A stretch of DNA of 64,000 nt from Actinomycetospora endophytica (GTDB taxonomy: Bacteria > Actinomycetota > Actinomycetes > Mycobacteriales > Pseudonocardiaceae), in NCBI RefSeq assembly GCF_021026375.1, contig NZ_JAJNDB010000007.1, positions 186,001 to 250,000 of the forward strand. Reading direction: 5' to 3'. Made by a program: the position numbers and the translations under genes. The notes under the pieces are model-generated. The model saw only the letters and a list, made by a program, of their open reading frames with translations, ran no database searches and had not been told where the DNA came from. This document shows positions 17,225 through 26,621 of this stretch, in pieces; position 1 is the first letter of the stretch; every line of letters starts with the position of its first letter.

Positions 17225-18687
17225 TGGGGAGTCCGGTGTCGTCGGTGGTGGTCCTGGACCGGGACGCCCCTGAGCCGCTGGCCGTGCAGCTCGCCGACGC
17301 GCTGCGTCGTGCCGCGGTCGACGGCCGGCTCCGGCCGGGGGACCGGGTCCCGGCGACGCGGGTGCTGGCCCGGGAGCTGGGCCTGAGCCGCACGGTCACG
17401 GCCGCCGCCTACGACCAGCTCGTGGCGGAGGGCTGGCTGGGCGCCCGGCACGGGGCGGGGACGTTCGTGACGGCGGCGCCGCCCCGTGCCGCGCCGCCCC
17501 GGTCCGCCTCGCCCCCGCCCCGTGTCGGCAACGGCTCATCCCTGTCATCTGACGAGCGGACGGCGCCACCCATGCACGGAGTGGATCTCCGACCCGGCGC
17601 TCCCTGCCTCGAGGTGCTCGACACCGCGGCCTGGCGGCGGGCCTGGCGCCGCGCGGGCGACCTCGAACCGGCGGAACGCCCCGAGCACGCGGGCACCGGG
17701 GCGTACCGGTCGGCCGTCGCCGAGCACCTGCTCCGCCACCGCGGCATCCCGGCCGCGGCCGACGACCTGCTCGCCACCGCGGGAACCACCACCGGATTCG
17801 CCGAGGTCCTCGCGGTGCTGCGACGGCAACGTGGACGGCCGCTTCGCGTCGGGATCGAGGATCCGGGCTACCGGCGCGCGGCCGGGGTCGCGCGGGCCGA
17901 CGGTGCCGAGGTCGTCGGGCTCGCCGTCGACGCCGACGGCCTCGTCGTGGACGCGCTGCCGGCCGGGCTCGACGTCGTCTACACCACCCCCGCGCACCAG
18001 TACCCGCTCGGCGGCCGGCTCCCGGTGGCGCGTCGCGGCGCGCTCGTCGAGCGGGCGCGGGCCGAGGGCTTCGTGGTCGTCGAGGACGACTACGACGGCG
18101 AGCTGCGCTACGACGTCGCGCCGCTGCCGGTGCTGGCCGCGCTCGCGCCCGACGTCGTCGTGCACCTCGGCACCGCGAGCAAGATCGCGACGCCCACGCT
18201 CGGCGTCGGCTGGATGGTGGCCCCGCCCGCGCTGCGGGACCAGGTCCTGGCCACCCGGTGGGAGACCGGGACGCGCCCGGCGCCGGCGGGCCAGGCGGTG
18301 CTGGCGGCATGGGCCCGGGACGGCGCGCTCGGGCGCCACCTCGCGCGGTTGCGACGCGAGCTCGCGGCCCGCCGCACCCTCGTCGTCGACGCGGTCACGG
18401 CAGCCGGGCACGGGGTCGTCGGGGACCGGGCGGGGGCGCACCTCGTCGTGCCGCTGGGGTCGGCGGCCGCCGAGGAGGCGGCCGTGGCCGGTGCGGCCGA
18501 CGCGGGCCTGCTCGTCGACGGGCTCGCGGCGCACCACCTCGAGGGCGGGGCGCCGCGGAGCCACGGCGTCCTCGTCGGGTGGGCCGCCCCGACACGCGCC
18601 GAGCTCGCCGACGCCCTGCTCCGGTGGGGGACTGCGCTCGCCGACGTCCCCGGCACGGCGCGTGGCGTCGGTGTGGGGCCCGCGTAG
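17224..18687 (+). CDS. MocR/PdxR-type GntR-aminotransferase fusion regulator
   Basis: Protein of 487 residues. An N-terminal GntR winged helix (about 8-75: [21 protein letters not shown]) is joined by a proline-rich linker to a fold-type I aminotransferase domain (about 120-480) with the PLP-lysine motif [14 protein letters not shown] and DDYDGELRY. Such proteins sense PLP or aminated ligands and regulate vitamin B6 or amino-acid genes. The GTG start is supported by GAGGAGG 6 bp upstream. It diverges from a pyridoxamine-oxidase-like gene, its likely target. The TAG stop lies within the promoter of ddl. Confidence 0.9.
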   Translation: MGSPVSSVVVLDRDAPEPLAVQLADALRRAAVDGRLRPGDRVPATRVLARELGLSRTVTAAAYDQLVAEGWLGARHGAGTFVTAAPPRAAPPRSASPPPRVGNGSSLSSDERTAPPMHGVDLRPGAPCLEVLDTAAWRRAWRRAGDLEPAERPEHAGTGAYRSAVAEHLLRHRGIPAAADDLLATAGTTTGFAEVLAVLRRQRGRPLRVGIEDPGYRRAAGVARADGAEVVGLAVDADGLVVDALPAGLDVVYTTPAHQYPLGGRLPVARRGALVERARAEGFVVVEDDYDGELRYDVAPLPVLAALAPDVVVHLGTASKIATPTLGVGWMVAPPALRDQVLATRWETGTRPAPAGQAVLAAWARDGALGRHLARLRRELAARRTLVVDAVTAAGHGVVGDRAGAHLVVPLGSAAAEEAAVAGAADAGLLVDGLAAHHLEGGAPRSHGVLVGWAAPTRAELADALLRWGTALADVPGTARGVGVGPA

Positions 18688-18690
18688 GCT
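18685..18690 (+). promoter_or_regulatory. -10 element of a leaderless ddl promoter
   Basis: TAGGCT lies 8 bp before the ddl ATG, the spacing expected when transcription starts at the start codon itself. The element overlaps the stop codon of the upstream MocR gene. No clear -35 box is visible. Leaderless transcription is common in actinobacteria; the call here is inference. Confidence 0.5.
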
Positions 18691-18698
18691 CCGCGCGC

Positions 18699-19802
18699 AT
18701 GGGAGCACCCGCGCGGCGCCCGACGCTGCTGGTCCTCTTCGGCGGCCGGTCGGGGGAGCACGCCGTGTCCTGCGTCTCCGCCGGGGGGATCCTCGACAAC
18801 CTCGACCGGGACCGGTTCGACGTCGTCGCCGTCGGCATCACCCGCGACGGGGAGTGGCTCGCCGTCGGTGACGACACCGAACGCTGGCGGCTGCACGGCC
18901 GCGAGCTGCCCGAGGTCACCGCGGACGCGGGGGAACCGGTCGCGCTGCTGCCCGACCCCACCCGCCGTGAGCTGGTCAGCCTCGCCGACGGACGCCGTGG
19001 CGCGGTGCTCGCGACGATCGACGCGGTGTTCCCCGCGCTGCACGGGCCCGCCGGCGAGGACGGCGAGGTGCAGGGCCTGCTGGAGACGGCCGGCGTGCCC
19101 TACGTGGGCGCCGGGGTCTGCGCGAGTGCCGCCTCGATGGACAAGACGGTCACCAAGGCGCTGCTGCGCGACGCCGGCCTCGTCGTCGGCGACGCCGTCG
19201 CGCTCGACCGCACGGCCACCGACCTCACGGCCGCCGAGCGCGAGCGGCTCGGCCTGCCGGTCTTCGTCAAGCCGGCCCGCGCGGGCTCGTCGGTCGGGAT
19301 CCGGCGGGTCACCGCCTGGGAGGACCTCGCCGACGCGGTGGCCTTCGCCCGGGAGAGCGACCCGAAGGTCCTGGTCGAGGCCGCCGTCGTCGGGCGCGAG
19401 ATCGAGTGCGGCGTGCTGCAGTTCCCCGACGGCCGGGTCGAGGCCAGCGTGGCCGCGGAGATCCGGCTGCCCGGTGCCGACGACTGGTACGACTTCGAGA
19501 CCAAGTACCTCGACGACGTCAGCGAGCTCGACGTGCCCGCGAAGCTCGACGACGCGGTCGGCGAGGCGGTCCGCGAGCAGGCCGTGCGGGTGTTCCGCAC
19601 CATGGACTGCTCGGGCCTCGCGCGGGTCGACTTCTTCGTGACCGACGACGGGCGCGTGCTGGTCAACGAGCTCAACACCATGCCGGGCTTCACCGCCACG
19701 TCGCTCTACCCGCGGATGTGGGCGACGACGGGCGTCGACTACCCGACGCTGCTCACCACGCTGGTCGAGACCGCCCTCGCCCACGGGACCGGTGTCCGGT
19801 GA
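18699..19802 (+). CDS. ddl: D-alanine--D-alanine ligase
   Basis: ATP-grasp ligase of 367 residues making the D-Ala-D-Ala dipeptide for peptidoglycan. The N-terminal signature [20 protein letters not shown] and the block [16 protein letters not shown] are present, with the ATP-grasp core [16 protein letters not shown] and the C-terminal metal-binding [17 protein letters not shown]. No ribosome-binding site precedes the ATG, consistent with a leaderless mRNA. Placement after gpsA is conserved in actinobacteria, although here two regulator-type genes intervene. Confidence 0.96.
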   Translation: MGAPARRPTLLVLFGGRSGEHAVSCVSAGGILDNLDRDRFDVVAVGITRDGEWLAVGDDTERWRLHGRELPEVTADAGEPVALLPDPTRRELVSLADGRRGAVLATIDAVFPALHGPAGEDGEVQGLLETAGVPYVGAGVCASAASMDKTVTKALLRDAGLVVGDAVALDRTATDLTAAERERLGLPVFVKPARAGSSVGIRRVTAWEDLADAVAFARESDPKVLVEAAVVGREIECGVLQFPDGRVEASVAAEIRLPGADDWYDFETKYLDDVSELDVPAKLDDAVGEAVREQAVRVFRTMDCSGLARVDFFVTDDGRVLVNELNTMPGFTATSLYPRMWATTGVDYPTLLTTLVETALAHGTGVR

Positions 19803-19820
19803 GGTCCGCGGGCGGGCCCC

Positions 19821-20429
19821 TCAGCGGGTCGGTGTCGGCGTCGGGGCGGGCGGCGTCGAGTCCCGGCTCACCAGAGTGATCTTCACGCCGCGCGAGACGT
19901 CCTGGATGGCGCCGCTGCCGACGCCGTCGGGCAGCGTGAGCCCGACGAAGATCGCGCGATCGGCCGTGACCCAGGTGGTCGCCCCCGGGCCGGGGATGCC
20001 GAACCAGGAGACGCCGTCCACGTCGAGCAGTGGGCTCGTCGGGCCCAGCTCGGCCGGGGCGGGCAGGCCGCAGCGCAGCACGATCGGCTGGTCCTCGGGC
20101 CGCCCGGTGGCCTCCTTCTCCCCGCCCCACGCCATCGTCCCCGCGGGTGCGGGTGCCGCGAGCGTCCGGCGCGGCAGCAGCCCCTCACCGGTGTTGATGT
20201 CCAGCGGCAGCCCCGAGAACAACCGGGAGCAGTCCGCGGACGCGGCGGCGGGCACCGAGACCGCCGCGACGGCGAGTGGACCGGTGTCGGGGTCCGGGTC
20301 GGCCTGCTGCCCGAGCAGCTGCGAGGCGACGAGGACGCCGACGACGAGGAGGACCGGCAGCGCGAGCGCCAGGCCGAGGAGGATTCTCGGGAGGCGGCGG
20401 TCGAGCTCCGGCGCGCGGGTGGGGGTCAC
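19821..20429 (-). CDS. DUF3515 family membrane-anchored protein
   Basis: Protein of 202 residues with one N-terminal transmembrane segment (about 15-37) and an extracytoplasmic domain carrying paired cysteines (ADCSRLF near residue 66 and LRCGLP near 120). It matches the DUF3515 family, which sits beside ddl and thiL in many actinomycetes. Function is unknown. It is convergent with ddl (18-bp gap) and probably co-transcribed with the upstream AsnC-domain gene, 13 bp away. The tail is Pro/Thr-rich. Confidence 0.82.
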   Translation of the reverse strand: MTPTRAPELDRRLPRILLGLALALPVLLVVGVLVASQLLGQQADPDPDTGPLAVAAVSVPAAASADCSRLFSGLPLDINTGEGLLPRRTLAAPAPAGTMAWGGEKEATGRPEDQPIVLRCGLPAPAELGPTSPLLDVDGVSWFGIPGPGATTWVTADRAIFVGLTLPDGVGSGAIQDVSRGVKITLVSRDSTPPAPTPTPTR

Positions 20430-20442
20430 CGCGGGTGCGGGG

Positions 20443-20688
20443 TCAGGCCGTCGCGGCGGCGGAGACCACCGGGCACGTCAGCGTTCGGGTGATGCCGGGG
20501 ACCTTCTGCACGGCCACGATGACCTGGTCGCCCAGCGTGTCGACGTCGGCGGCCTGGACGTGGACGATCACGTCGTAGGGCCCGGTGACGTCCTCGGCCC
20601 GTGTCACGCCCTCGATCCCGGCCACGTCCGACGCGACCGCGGCGGCGCGGCCCACCTCGGTCTGGATCAGGATGTAGGCCTGGACCAC
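20443..20688 (-). CDS. Stand-alone Lrp/AsnC ligand-binding (RAM) domain protein
   Basis: Short protein of 81 residues that is only the AsnC effector fold: VQAYILIQTEVGRAAAVASDVAGIEGV, then TGPYDVIVHVQAADVDTLGDQV. There is no helix-turn-helix. The GTG start at 20688 is chosen for the GGAGG 7 bp upstream. Proteins of this kind bind amino acids and may modulate full-length Lrp proteins or enzymes; their role is not established. The position next to DUF3515 and thiL is conserved in actinomycetes. Confidence 0.85.
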   Translation of the reverse strand: MVQAYILIQTEVGRAAAVASDVAGIEGVTRAEDVTGPYDVIVHVQAADVDTLGDQVIVAVQKVPGITRTLTCPVVSAAATA

Positions 20689-20795
20689 GGACGGGCCTCC
20701 TCGGGGGACGGGCACGCTCGCCCGCTCGTCGGGGAGAGGACGGCGTGCACGGGACGTGACACGACGTGTCGGAAGGTACCGCAGGGGGCAGACGG

Positions 20796-21806
20796 GTGAG
20801 CCGGACGGCGAGCGGTGACACCACCAAGCAGGACGGAGCAGGACGCGAATCCGCTGGTGGCGGGCAGGTTTCCGACCTCGGTGAGTTCGGTGTGATCGAC
20901 CGCATCACCGCCGACCGGCCCCAGCCGGACGGGACCCTGCTCGGTCCGGGTGACGACGCGGCGGTGGTCGCGGCGCCCGACGGCCGGGTGGTCGCGACCG
21001 TCGACACCCTGGTGCAGGGCGTGCACTTCCGGCTCGACTGGTCCGGGCCCGAACAGGTGGGGCGCAAGGCGGTCGCCGCCAACCTCGCGGACGTCGCCGC
21101 GATGGGAGCGATCCCGACGGCGCTGCTGCTCTCGCTGGCCTGTCCCGCTTCGACGTCGACCGAGGTCGTCGACGGTCTCGCCGCCGGCATCTGGGACGCC
21201 GCGTCCGAGGCCGGCGTCGGGGTGGTCGGCGGCGACACCGTGTCCGCCGACCAGATCGTGGTGTCGATCACCGCGCTGGGCGACCTGGAGGGCCGGGCCC
21301 CGGTGCGGCGGTCGGGCGCGAAGGTCGGCGACGTCGTCGCGGTCCGGGGCGTGCTCGGCTGGTCGGCCGCCGGGATGGAGGTGCTGCGCCGCGGCTTCCG
21401 GTCACCGGTGGCGATGGTCGCGGCGCACCGCACCCCGCGGCCGCCGTTCACCGAGGGCCCGGTGGCCGCCCGGGCCGGAGCCACGGCGATGGTCGACACC
21501 TCCGACGGGCTGCTCGCCGACCTGGGGCACATCGCCGCGGCCTCGCGTGTCCGCATCGACGTCCGCTCGGAGCTGGTGCCGGTGGCCGACAAGCTCCGCG
21601 ACGTGGCCTCCGCGCTCGGCAAGGACGCCCTGGCGTGGGCCCTCACCGGTGGCGAGGACCACGCTCTCGTCGCCTGCTTCCGCGAGGAGGACGCCGTGCC
21701 CGACGGATGGACGGTCTGTGCCGACGTCCGCCTGGGCACGGGCGTGAGCGTGGACGCCGACCGCTGGGGCGGCGCCGGCGACCCCGGCTGGCGGCACTGG
21801 CGCTGA
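20796..21806 (+). CDS. thiL: Thiamine-monophosphate kinase
   Basis: Phosphorylates thiamine monophosphate to the active diphosphate. The 336-residue protein has the PurM-like N-terminal motif LGPGDDAAVV, the metal-binding TVDTLVQGVHFR, the block GGDTVSADQIVVSITALGD and the C-terminal LTGGEDHALVACF. GTG 20796 follows a purine-rich stretch; GTG 20766 is an alternative. It is divergent from the AsnC-domain gene and convergent with glcF, leaving a 3-bp gap at its end. Confidence 0.94.
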   Translation: MSRTASGDTTKQDGAGRESAGGGQVSDLGEFGVIDRITADRPQPDGTLLGPGDDAAVVAAPDGRVVATVDTLVQGVHFRLDWSGPEQVGRKAVAANLADVAAMGAIPTALLLSLACPASTSTEVVDGLAAGIWDAASEAGVGVVGGDTVSADQIVVSITALGDLEGRAPVRRSGAKVGDVVAVRGVLGWSAAGMEVLRRGFRSPVAMVAAHRTPRPPFTEGPVAARAGATAMVDTSDGLLADLGHIAAASRVRIDVRSELVPVADKLRDVASALGKDALAWALTGGEDHALVACFREEDAVPDGWTVCADVRLGTGVSVDADRWGGAGDPGWRHWR

Positions 21807-21809
21807 TCC

Positions 21810-23255
21810 CTACATGCCCGGCGGGCGGACCCCCCGGATCGAGGCGTCGAGCAGCTGCACCGGGTGGAGCATCGGCAGCTCGCCCGTCAGGTACTTGCGG
21901 ATCTGCAGCAGGCAGCCCGGGTTCGCGGTGACCAGCAGGTCGGCCCCGGTGCCGCGGATGTTCTCGGCCTTGCGGCGCCCGAGATCGCCCGCGGCCTCCG
22001 GCTGCAGCATGTTGTAGATCCCCGCGGACCCGCAGCAGATCTCGGCCTCCGGGAGCTCGGTGAGCTCCACGCCCGGGATCGAGCGCAGCACCTCCCGCGG
22101 CTGCGAGCGGATCTTCTGGGCGTGACCCAGGTGGCAGGCGTCGTGGTAGACCACGGTCGCGTCGACCCGGTGCCGCGGGGCCCGGGAGTCCTCGAGGGCG
22201 TCGGCGAGCACCTCGGAGACGTCGCGGACCTTCGCCGAGAAGCGTGCCGCGCGGTCGGACCAGCTGAGCCCGTCCCCCGTCACTCCGCTCGCCTCGTCGT
22301 CGTCGGCCAGCAGCTCGCCGTACTCCTTCATCGACGAGCCGCACCCGGCGACGTTCACCGCGATGACGTCGACGTCGGCCTGCTCGAACACCGCGATCAG
22401 CGCCTTCGCCCGCTCGGCCGACTCCTCCTCGCGGCCGGCGTGCAGCCCGAGCGCCCCACAGCAGCCCTGCTCGCGGGGCGCGACGACCTCGTAGCCCTCG
22501 GCGGCGAGGACCCGCGTCGTCGCGAGGTTGACCTGGTGGAAGAAGACGTCCTGCACGCAGCCGGTGAGCATCCCGACCCGCCCGCGCCGGGGCCCGACCG
22601 CCGGGGTGCGCGCGGGGGTCCGGGCGAACGCGTCGCGCACCGACACCGGCGGCAGCAGCGACTCCATCGCGACGAGGCGCTCCAGGCGGCGCGGCAGCCG
22701 CGCGAGCAGCCGGTCCATCTTCTTCGGGCGCAGCTTCTGGTAGAGCGCCCCGCCCAGCGACGCGGCCCGGAGCCGGCGGCGGTACGGGAAGAGGGTGAAG
22801 ATCGCCTCGCGGAAGAGCCGATCCGCCCGGGAGCGCGGCACGTTCCGCTCGATCTGGGGCCGGGTGGCCTCGAGGAGCCGGTCGTACTGCACCCCGGACG
22901 GGCAGGCGGTCACGCACGCCATGCAGCCCAGGCACCGGTCCATGTGCGTGGTGAAGGCGCCCTCGAGCGGGATCTCGCCGTTCTCCGCCATCTGCATGAG
23001 ATAGATCCGCCCGCGCGGGGAGTCCATCTCCTCGCCCCACAGCGCGTAGGTCGGGCAGGTCGGCAGGCAGAACCCGCAGTGCACGCAGTCGTCGAGCAGC
23101 TCCTGGGCGGGCGGGTGGTGCGCGTCGAAGCTGCCGTGCCCCGGCCGCCCGGCCTCGGCCAGCGCGTCGGTGCGCTCCGGCGAGTCCTTCTCCCCGCGCT
23201 GCGAGGAGAAGTCGGGCCCCGGGCCGGTCGGTCCGGTGGTGGGCGTGCTCGTCAC
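21810..23255 (-). CDS. glcF: Glycolate oxidase iron-sulfur subunit
   Basis: Electron-transfer subunit of glycolate oxidase, 481 residues. Two [4Fe-4S] motifs, CVHCGFCLPTCP (about 57-68) and CLGCMACVTACP (about 108-119), are followed by two CCG domains with GCVQDVFFHQ, GCCGALGLHAG and EICCGSAGIYN. It passes electrons from the flavin subunits to the respiratory chain at the membrane. The start overlaps the glcE stop (GTGA). It is the last gene of the iclR-HAD-glcDEF operon. Confidence 0.93.
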   Translation of the reverse strand: MTSTPTTGPTGPGPDFSSQRGEKDSPERTDALAEAGRPGHGSFDAHHPPAQELLDDCVHCGFCLPTCPTYALWGEEMDSPRGRIYLMQMAENGEIPLEGAFTTHMDRCLGCMACVTACPSGVQYDRLLEATRPQIERNVPRSRADRLFREAIFTLFPYRRRLRAASLGGALYQKLRPKKMDRLLARLPRRLERLVAMESLLPPVSVRDAFARTPARTPAVGPRRGRVGMLTGCVQDVFFHQVNLATTRVLAAEGYEVVAPREQGCCGALGLHAGREEESAERAKALIAVFEQADVDVIAVNVAGCGSSMKEYGELLADDDEASGVTGDGLSWSDRAARFSAKVRDVSEVLADALEDSRAPRHRVDATVVYHDACHLGHAQKIRSQPREVLRSIPGVELTELPEAEICCGSAGIYNMLQPEAAGDLGRRKAENIRGTGADLLVTANPGCLLQIRKYLTGELPMLHPVQLLDASIRGVRPPGM

Positions 23256-24397
23256 GCGGGCGCTCCTGTCCTCGGCAGCCACGGGTCCATGCGCCCGCGG
23301 CCGATCCGGTGGTCGGGGTCGAGGGAGGCGGCCACCGCGCGCAGCAGCACGGCGCTCGCCGGGGCGGGTCCCCACGCGGGGAGATCGGTACCCGCGGGCC
23401 GGGACCGCAGGGTGGACGTGCCGCCGGCCGCCGCGAGCCGGCGGTGCACGGCCGCGACCACCTCGGCGTCGGCGGGCACGGTCAGCGTCGCGACCCCGGT
23501 GGCGGGCGCCGCGGTCACGTCCTCGGCGTCGGCCTCGCCGACCAGCGACGTCAGGACCTCGCCGAGCTGGGTGGGACGCACCCCGACGCGGATCACCGCC
23601 CGACCGTCCGGGCCCTCCACGGCGTCGGCGTGCGAGGACCAGGCCGCGTCCGCGTCGGCGGCCGGGAGCTCCGCGGCCCCGTCGAGGAGCCCGGCGAGTC
23701 GCGTCGCCCGCCCCTCGACACCACCCTCGGTGCCTTCCAGCCGGACCAGCAGCCGACCGTCGGACCACTCCAGCGCGGAGGGCTCCACCGGGGTGTCGGT
23801 GACCGCCCGGCCCGCGGCGGGCAGGCCGGCCAGGTCCGGGCACGGCAGCGCGACGGTGCGCACCGCGGGCGGACGGGGGTGCAGGCGGAGCACCACCTCG
23901 GACATCACCCCGAAGGTCCCGTGCGCGCCGTGCAGCAGCTTCGCGAGGTCGTAGCCGGCGACGTTCTTGATCACGTGCCCGCCGGAGCGCGCCACGGTGC
24001 CGTCGGCCAGGACGACGGTCACGCCGATCACCAGGTCGCGCAGCGAGCCGTACGCGAGGGCGAGCGGGCCGGAGTCGGCGGTGGCGAACAGCCCGCCGAC
24101 GGTGGCGCCGCGGCGCACCCGGGCGGCGTCGAACGCGACCCGCTGCCCGTGCTCGGCCAGCGCGGACTGCAGGGCGTCCAGCGGCGTGCCCGCGCCGACC
24201 GCGACGGTCATGTCGCCGGGGTTGTGCGCGACGACGCCGGCGAGGCCGCGCACCGAGATCACGGTCGCGTCCGGGGCCGGCGGGGCGGCCCAGTCGGCGG
24301 CGGTGCCCGCCCCGGTCGCGACGACGGGTCCCGGGGCGTCCCGGACGGCGTCACGCAGTTCGGTGGTGGTGGTAGGTGCCGTGGTGGAGGTGCTCAC
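23252..24397 (-). CDS. glcE: Glycolate oxidase FAD-binding subunit
   Basis: Short FAD-linked oxidase subunit of 381 residues. The PCMH-type FAD-binding segment runs VISVRGLAGVVAHNPGDMTVAVGAGTPLDALQSALAEHGQ, with RGATVGGLFATADSGPLALAYGSLRDLVIG and GGHVIKNVAGYDLAKLLHGAHGTFGVMSEV, all typical of GlcE (given here as blocks near residues 45-160). It overlaps glcD and glcF by 4 bp each, implying one translationally coupled complex. Confidence 0.91.
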   Translation of the reverse strand: MSTSTTAPTTTTELRDAVRDAPGPVVATGAGTAADWAAPPAPDATVISVRGLAGVVAHNPGDMTVAVGAGTPLDALQSALAEHGQRVAFDAARVRRGATVGGLFATADSGPLALAYGSLRDLVIGVTVVLADGTVARSGGHVIKNVAGYDLAKLLHGAHGTFGVMSEVVLRLHPRPPAVRTVALPCPDLAGLPAAGRAVTDTPVEPSALEWSDGRLLVRLEGTEGGVEGRATRLAGLLDGAAELPAADADAAWSSHADAVEGPDGRAVIRVGVRPTQLGEVLTSLVGEADAEDVTAAPATGVATLTVPADAEVVAAVHRRLAAAGGTSTLRSRPAGTDLPAWGPAPASAVLLRAVAASLDPDHRIGRGRMDPWLPRTGAPA

Positions 24398-25872
24398 AGT
24401 CGGCTGATCACTCCGGCCTCCTCGAGGGGATGCGGGCGGAACGGGCCGGGCCGCTCACCGCAGAGCCGCGGCGTGGGAAAGATCTTGCCGGGGTTGCACC
24501 GACCGTCGGGGTCGAAGCCCGCCCGGACCCGCTGCATGACCGCGAGGTCGTCGTCGGTGAACATCCGCGTCATCGAGCACGCCTTGTCCGCGCCGATGCC
24601 GTGCTCGCCGGACAGCGAGCCACCCAGCTCCACGCAGAGTTCGGCGATCCGGCTGGAGAGGTCCTCCGCGGTCTCGTGCTCGCCCGCGGCCTCCGAGTAC
24701 AGGACCAGCGGGTGGAGGTTCCCGTCGCCGGCGTGGAACACGTTGGCCACGCGCAGCCCCACCTCGGAGCCCATCTCGGCGATGCGGGTCAGCACCTCGG
24801 CGAGGCGGGTGCGGGGCACGACCCCGTCCTGGACGAAGTAGTCCGGGCTGATGCGCCCGACCGCGGCGAACGCGGCCTTGCGGCCCTTCCACACCTTCGC
24901 GCGTTCCTCGGGCGTCCCGGCCACGTGGATCCGGGTCGCCCCGTGCTCCTCGCAGAGCCGGGTGATCTCGGCGAACTGCTCGTCGCACTCCTCGGCCGGG
25001 CCGTCGAGCTCGATGATCAGCGCGGCGGGGGCCTCGACGGTGTACCCGGCGCCGACCGCGGCCTCGGCGGCCTCCATCGCGAGCGAATCCATCATCTCCA
25101 CCGCGGCGGGGACGATCGACGCCTCCACGATGGCGCCGACGGTGTCCCCGGCGGCCTCGATCGACGGGAAGTCGGCGAGGACGGTGCGCACCGCCTCGGG
25201 CTTGCGCAGCAGCCGGACGGTGACCTTGGTGCAGATCCCCAGCGTGCCCTCGGAGCCGAGGAAGAGGCCGCGCAGATCGGGGCCCGCCTGCTCGGACGAG
25301 GGCCCGCCCAGGGTGACCAGCGTGCCGTCGGCCAGCACGACCTCCATCTCGAGGACGTGGTTGGTGGTGAACCCGTACTTCAGGCAGTGCGCCCCGCCGG
25401 AGTTCTCCGCGACGTTGCCGCCGATGGTGCAGACCTGCTGGCTCGACGGGTCCGGCGCGTAGTAGAGCCCGTGCGGGGCAGCCGCCCCGGAGATGTCCAG
25501 GTTGAACACGCCGGGCTCGAGCACCGCCCGCCGGTTCTCGACGTCGATCTCGAGGATGCGGCGGAGCTTCTGCAGCGAGATCACCACGCCGTCGGCCACC
25601 GGGAGCGCGCCGCCGGACAGGCCGGTGCCCGCCCCGCGGGCGACGAACGGGACCCCGTGCCGGGCGCAGACCCGGACGCACGCGGCGACCTCCTCGGCGT
25701 CGCGGGGCAGGACCACGACCGCGGGGACCTGCCGGAAACCGGTCAGCCCGTCGCACTCGTAGCTGCGCAGCCCGACCTCGTCGGTGATCACGCACGTGTC
25801 CGGCAGGAGGGCGGAGAAGTCCGCGGCGAGCGCGCCGGTGGTGCTCCCCGCGCCCGTGGTGGCTGTCGTCAT
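24394..25872 (-). CDS. glcD: Glycolate oxidase catalytic FAD subunit
   Basis: Catalytic flavoprotein of 492 residues oxidising glycolate (or a related 2-hydroxyacid) to glyoxylate. Motifs are the FAD-binding ARGAGTGLSGGALP, CTIGGNVAENSGGAHCLKYG and LGSEGTLGI, and the C-terminal metal-site motifs FHAGDGNLHP and LSGEHGIGADK. The ATG overlaps the upstream HAD stop (ATGA) and its own stop overlaps glcE. D-lactate dehydrogenases share the fold, but the GlcE/GlcF partners and the phosphatase upstream favour glycolate. Confidence 0.93.
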   Translation of the reverse strand: MTTATTGAGSTTGALAADFSALLPDTCVITDEVGLRSYECDGLTGFRQVPAVVVLPRDAEEVAACVRVCARHGVPFVARGAGTGLSGGALPVADGVVISLQKLRRILEIDVENRRAVLEPGVFNLDISGAAAPHGLYYAPDPSSQQVCTIGGNVAENSGGAHCLKYGFTTNHVLEMEVVLADGTLVTLGGPSSEQAGPDLRGLFLGSEGTLGICTKVTVRLLRKPEAVRTVLADFPSIEAAGDTVGAIVEASIVPAAVEMMDSLAMEAAEAAVGAGYTVEAPAALIIELDGPAEECDEQFAEITRLCEEHGATRIHVAGTPEERAKVWKGRKAAFAAVGRISPDYFVQDGVVPRTRLAEVLTRIAEMGSEVGLRVANVFHAGDGNLHPLVLYSEAAGEHETAEDLSSRIAELCVELGGSLSGEHGIGADKACSMTRMFTDDDLAVMQRVRAGFDPDGRCNPGKIFPTPRLCGERPGPFRPHPLEEAGVISRL

Positions 25873-26621
25873 CGATCTGCACGCTCCCTGAAGGTGGCTC
25901 CGGGATCCTCGCCCGCCGCCGTCACGATCGCCACCAGAGCGGCCGGGTCGGAGAGGTCCTCGGTGACATGGTCGGCCCCCGCGGCGGTCAGTTCGGCGGC
26001 CGTCGCGGCGCCGGTGGCGACACCGACGGCCAGCGCCCCGGCCGCGTGCGCGGCCTCGACGTCGCGCGGGGTGTCCCCGACGACGACCAGCGCCACCCGA
26101 CCGCCGTGACGGCGCTCCAGGGTGGCCCTCGCGGTGTGCACCAGGACCGAGCGCGGCCCGGGCAGGTCGCCGTACACCCCGCCCTCGAGATCGAGCGGGC
26201 CCGGCGACAGGCCCGCCACGGTGAGCTTGAGCTCGGCGCCCGCCCGGACGTTCCCGGTGACGACGAGCTGGTCGACCCGCGGCCGTGCGGCGAGTCGGGC
26301 GAGCGCGTCGGGGACGCCCGGCAGCACCGTGAGCACCTCGGCGAGCTCCGGTCCGCGGCCGTGCCACTCCCGTGCGATCGCGGCGACCATCTCCCGGGTG
26401 TAGTCCGCCCCGCGCCGGTGCAGCTCCGCGGCCTCGGCCGGGGGCAGGCCGTCGCGGAAGGCCTCGGCGACGAGGTGGTCGGTCATCCCGCCCATCGGTA
26501 CCGGCGGCGGCTCCCGGCCGGTGACGGCGACGAACGCGCGGCGCAGCACCTCGCCACCGACCCGCCCGCCGCGCAGCAGCGTGCCATCGATGTCCCAGCA
26601 CACCCCGACCGGCCGGCTCAC
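25869..26621 (-). CDS. HAD-family hydrolase, phosphoglycolate-phosphatase-like
   Basis: Haloacid-dehalogenase-type phosphatase of 250 residues. Motif I is WDIDGTLL (nucleophile Asp in DIDGT), motif II is VVTGN, and motif III/IV is VVVGDTPRDVEAAHAAGALAVGVATG. A helical cap lies between. It overlaps glcD downstream (ATGA) and iclR upstream (GTGA). In front of glycolate oxidase the simplest role is hydrolysis of 2-phosphoglycolate to glycolate, but that specificity is inferred from context only. Confidence 0.85.
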   Translation of the reverse strand: MSRPVGVCWDIDGTLLRGGRVGGEVLRRAFVAVTGREPPPVPMGGMTDHLVAEAFRDGLPPAEAAELHRRGADYTREMVAAIAREWHGRGPELAEVLTVLPGVPDALARLAARPRVDQLVVTGNVRAGAELKLTVAGLSPGPLDLEGGVYGDLPGPRSVLVHTARATLERRHGGRVALVVVGDTPRDVEAAHAAGALAVGVATGAATAAELTAAGADHVTEDLSDPAALVAIVTAAGEDPGATFRERADR

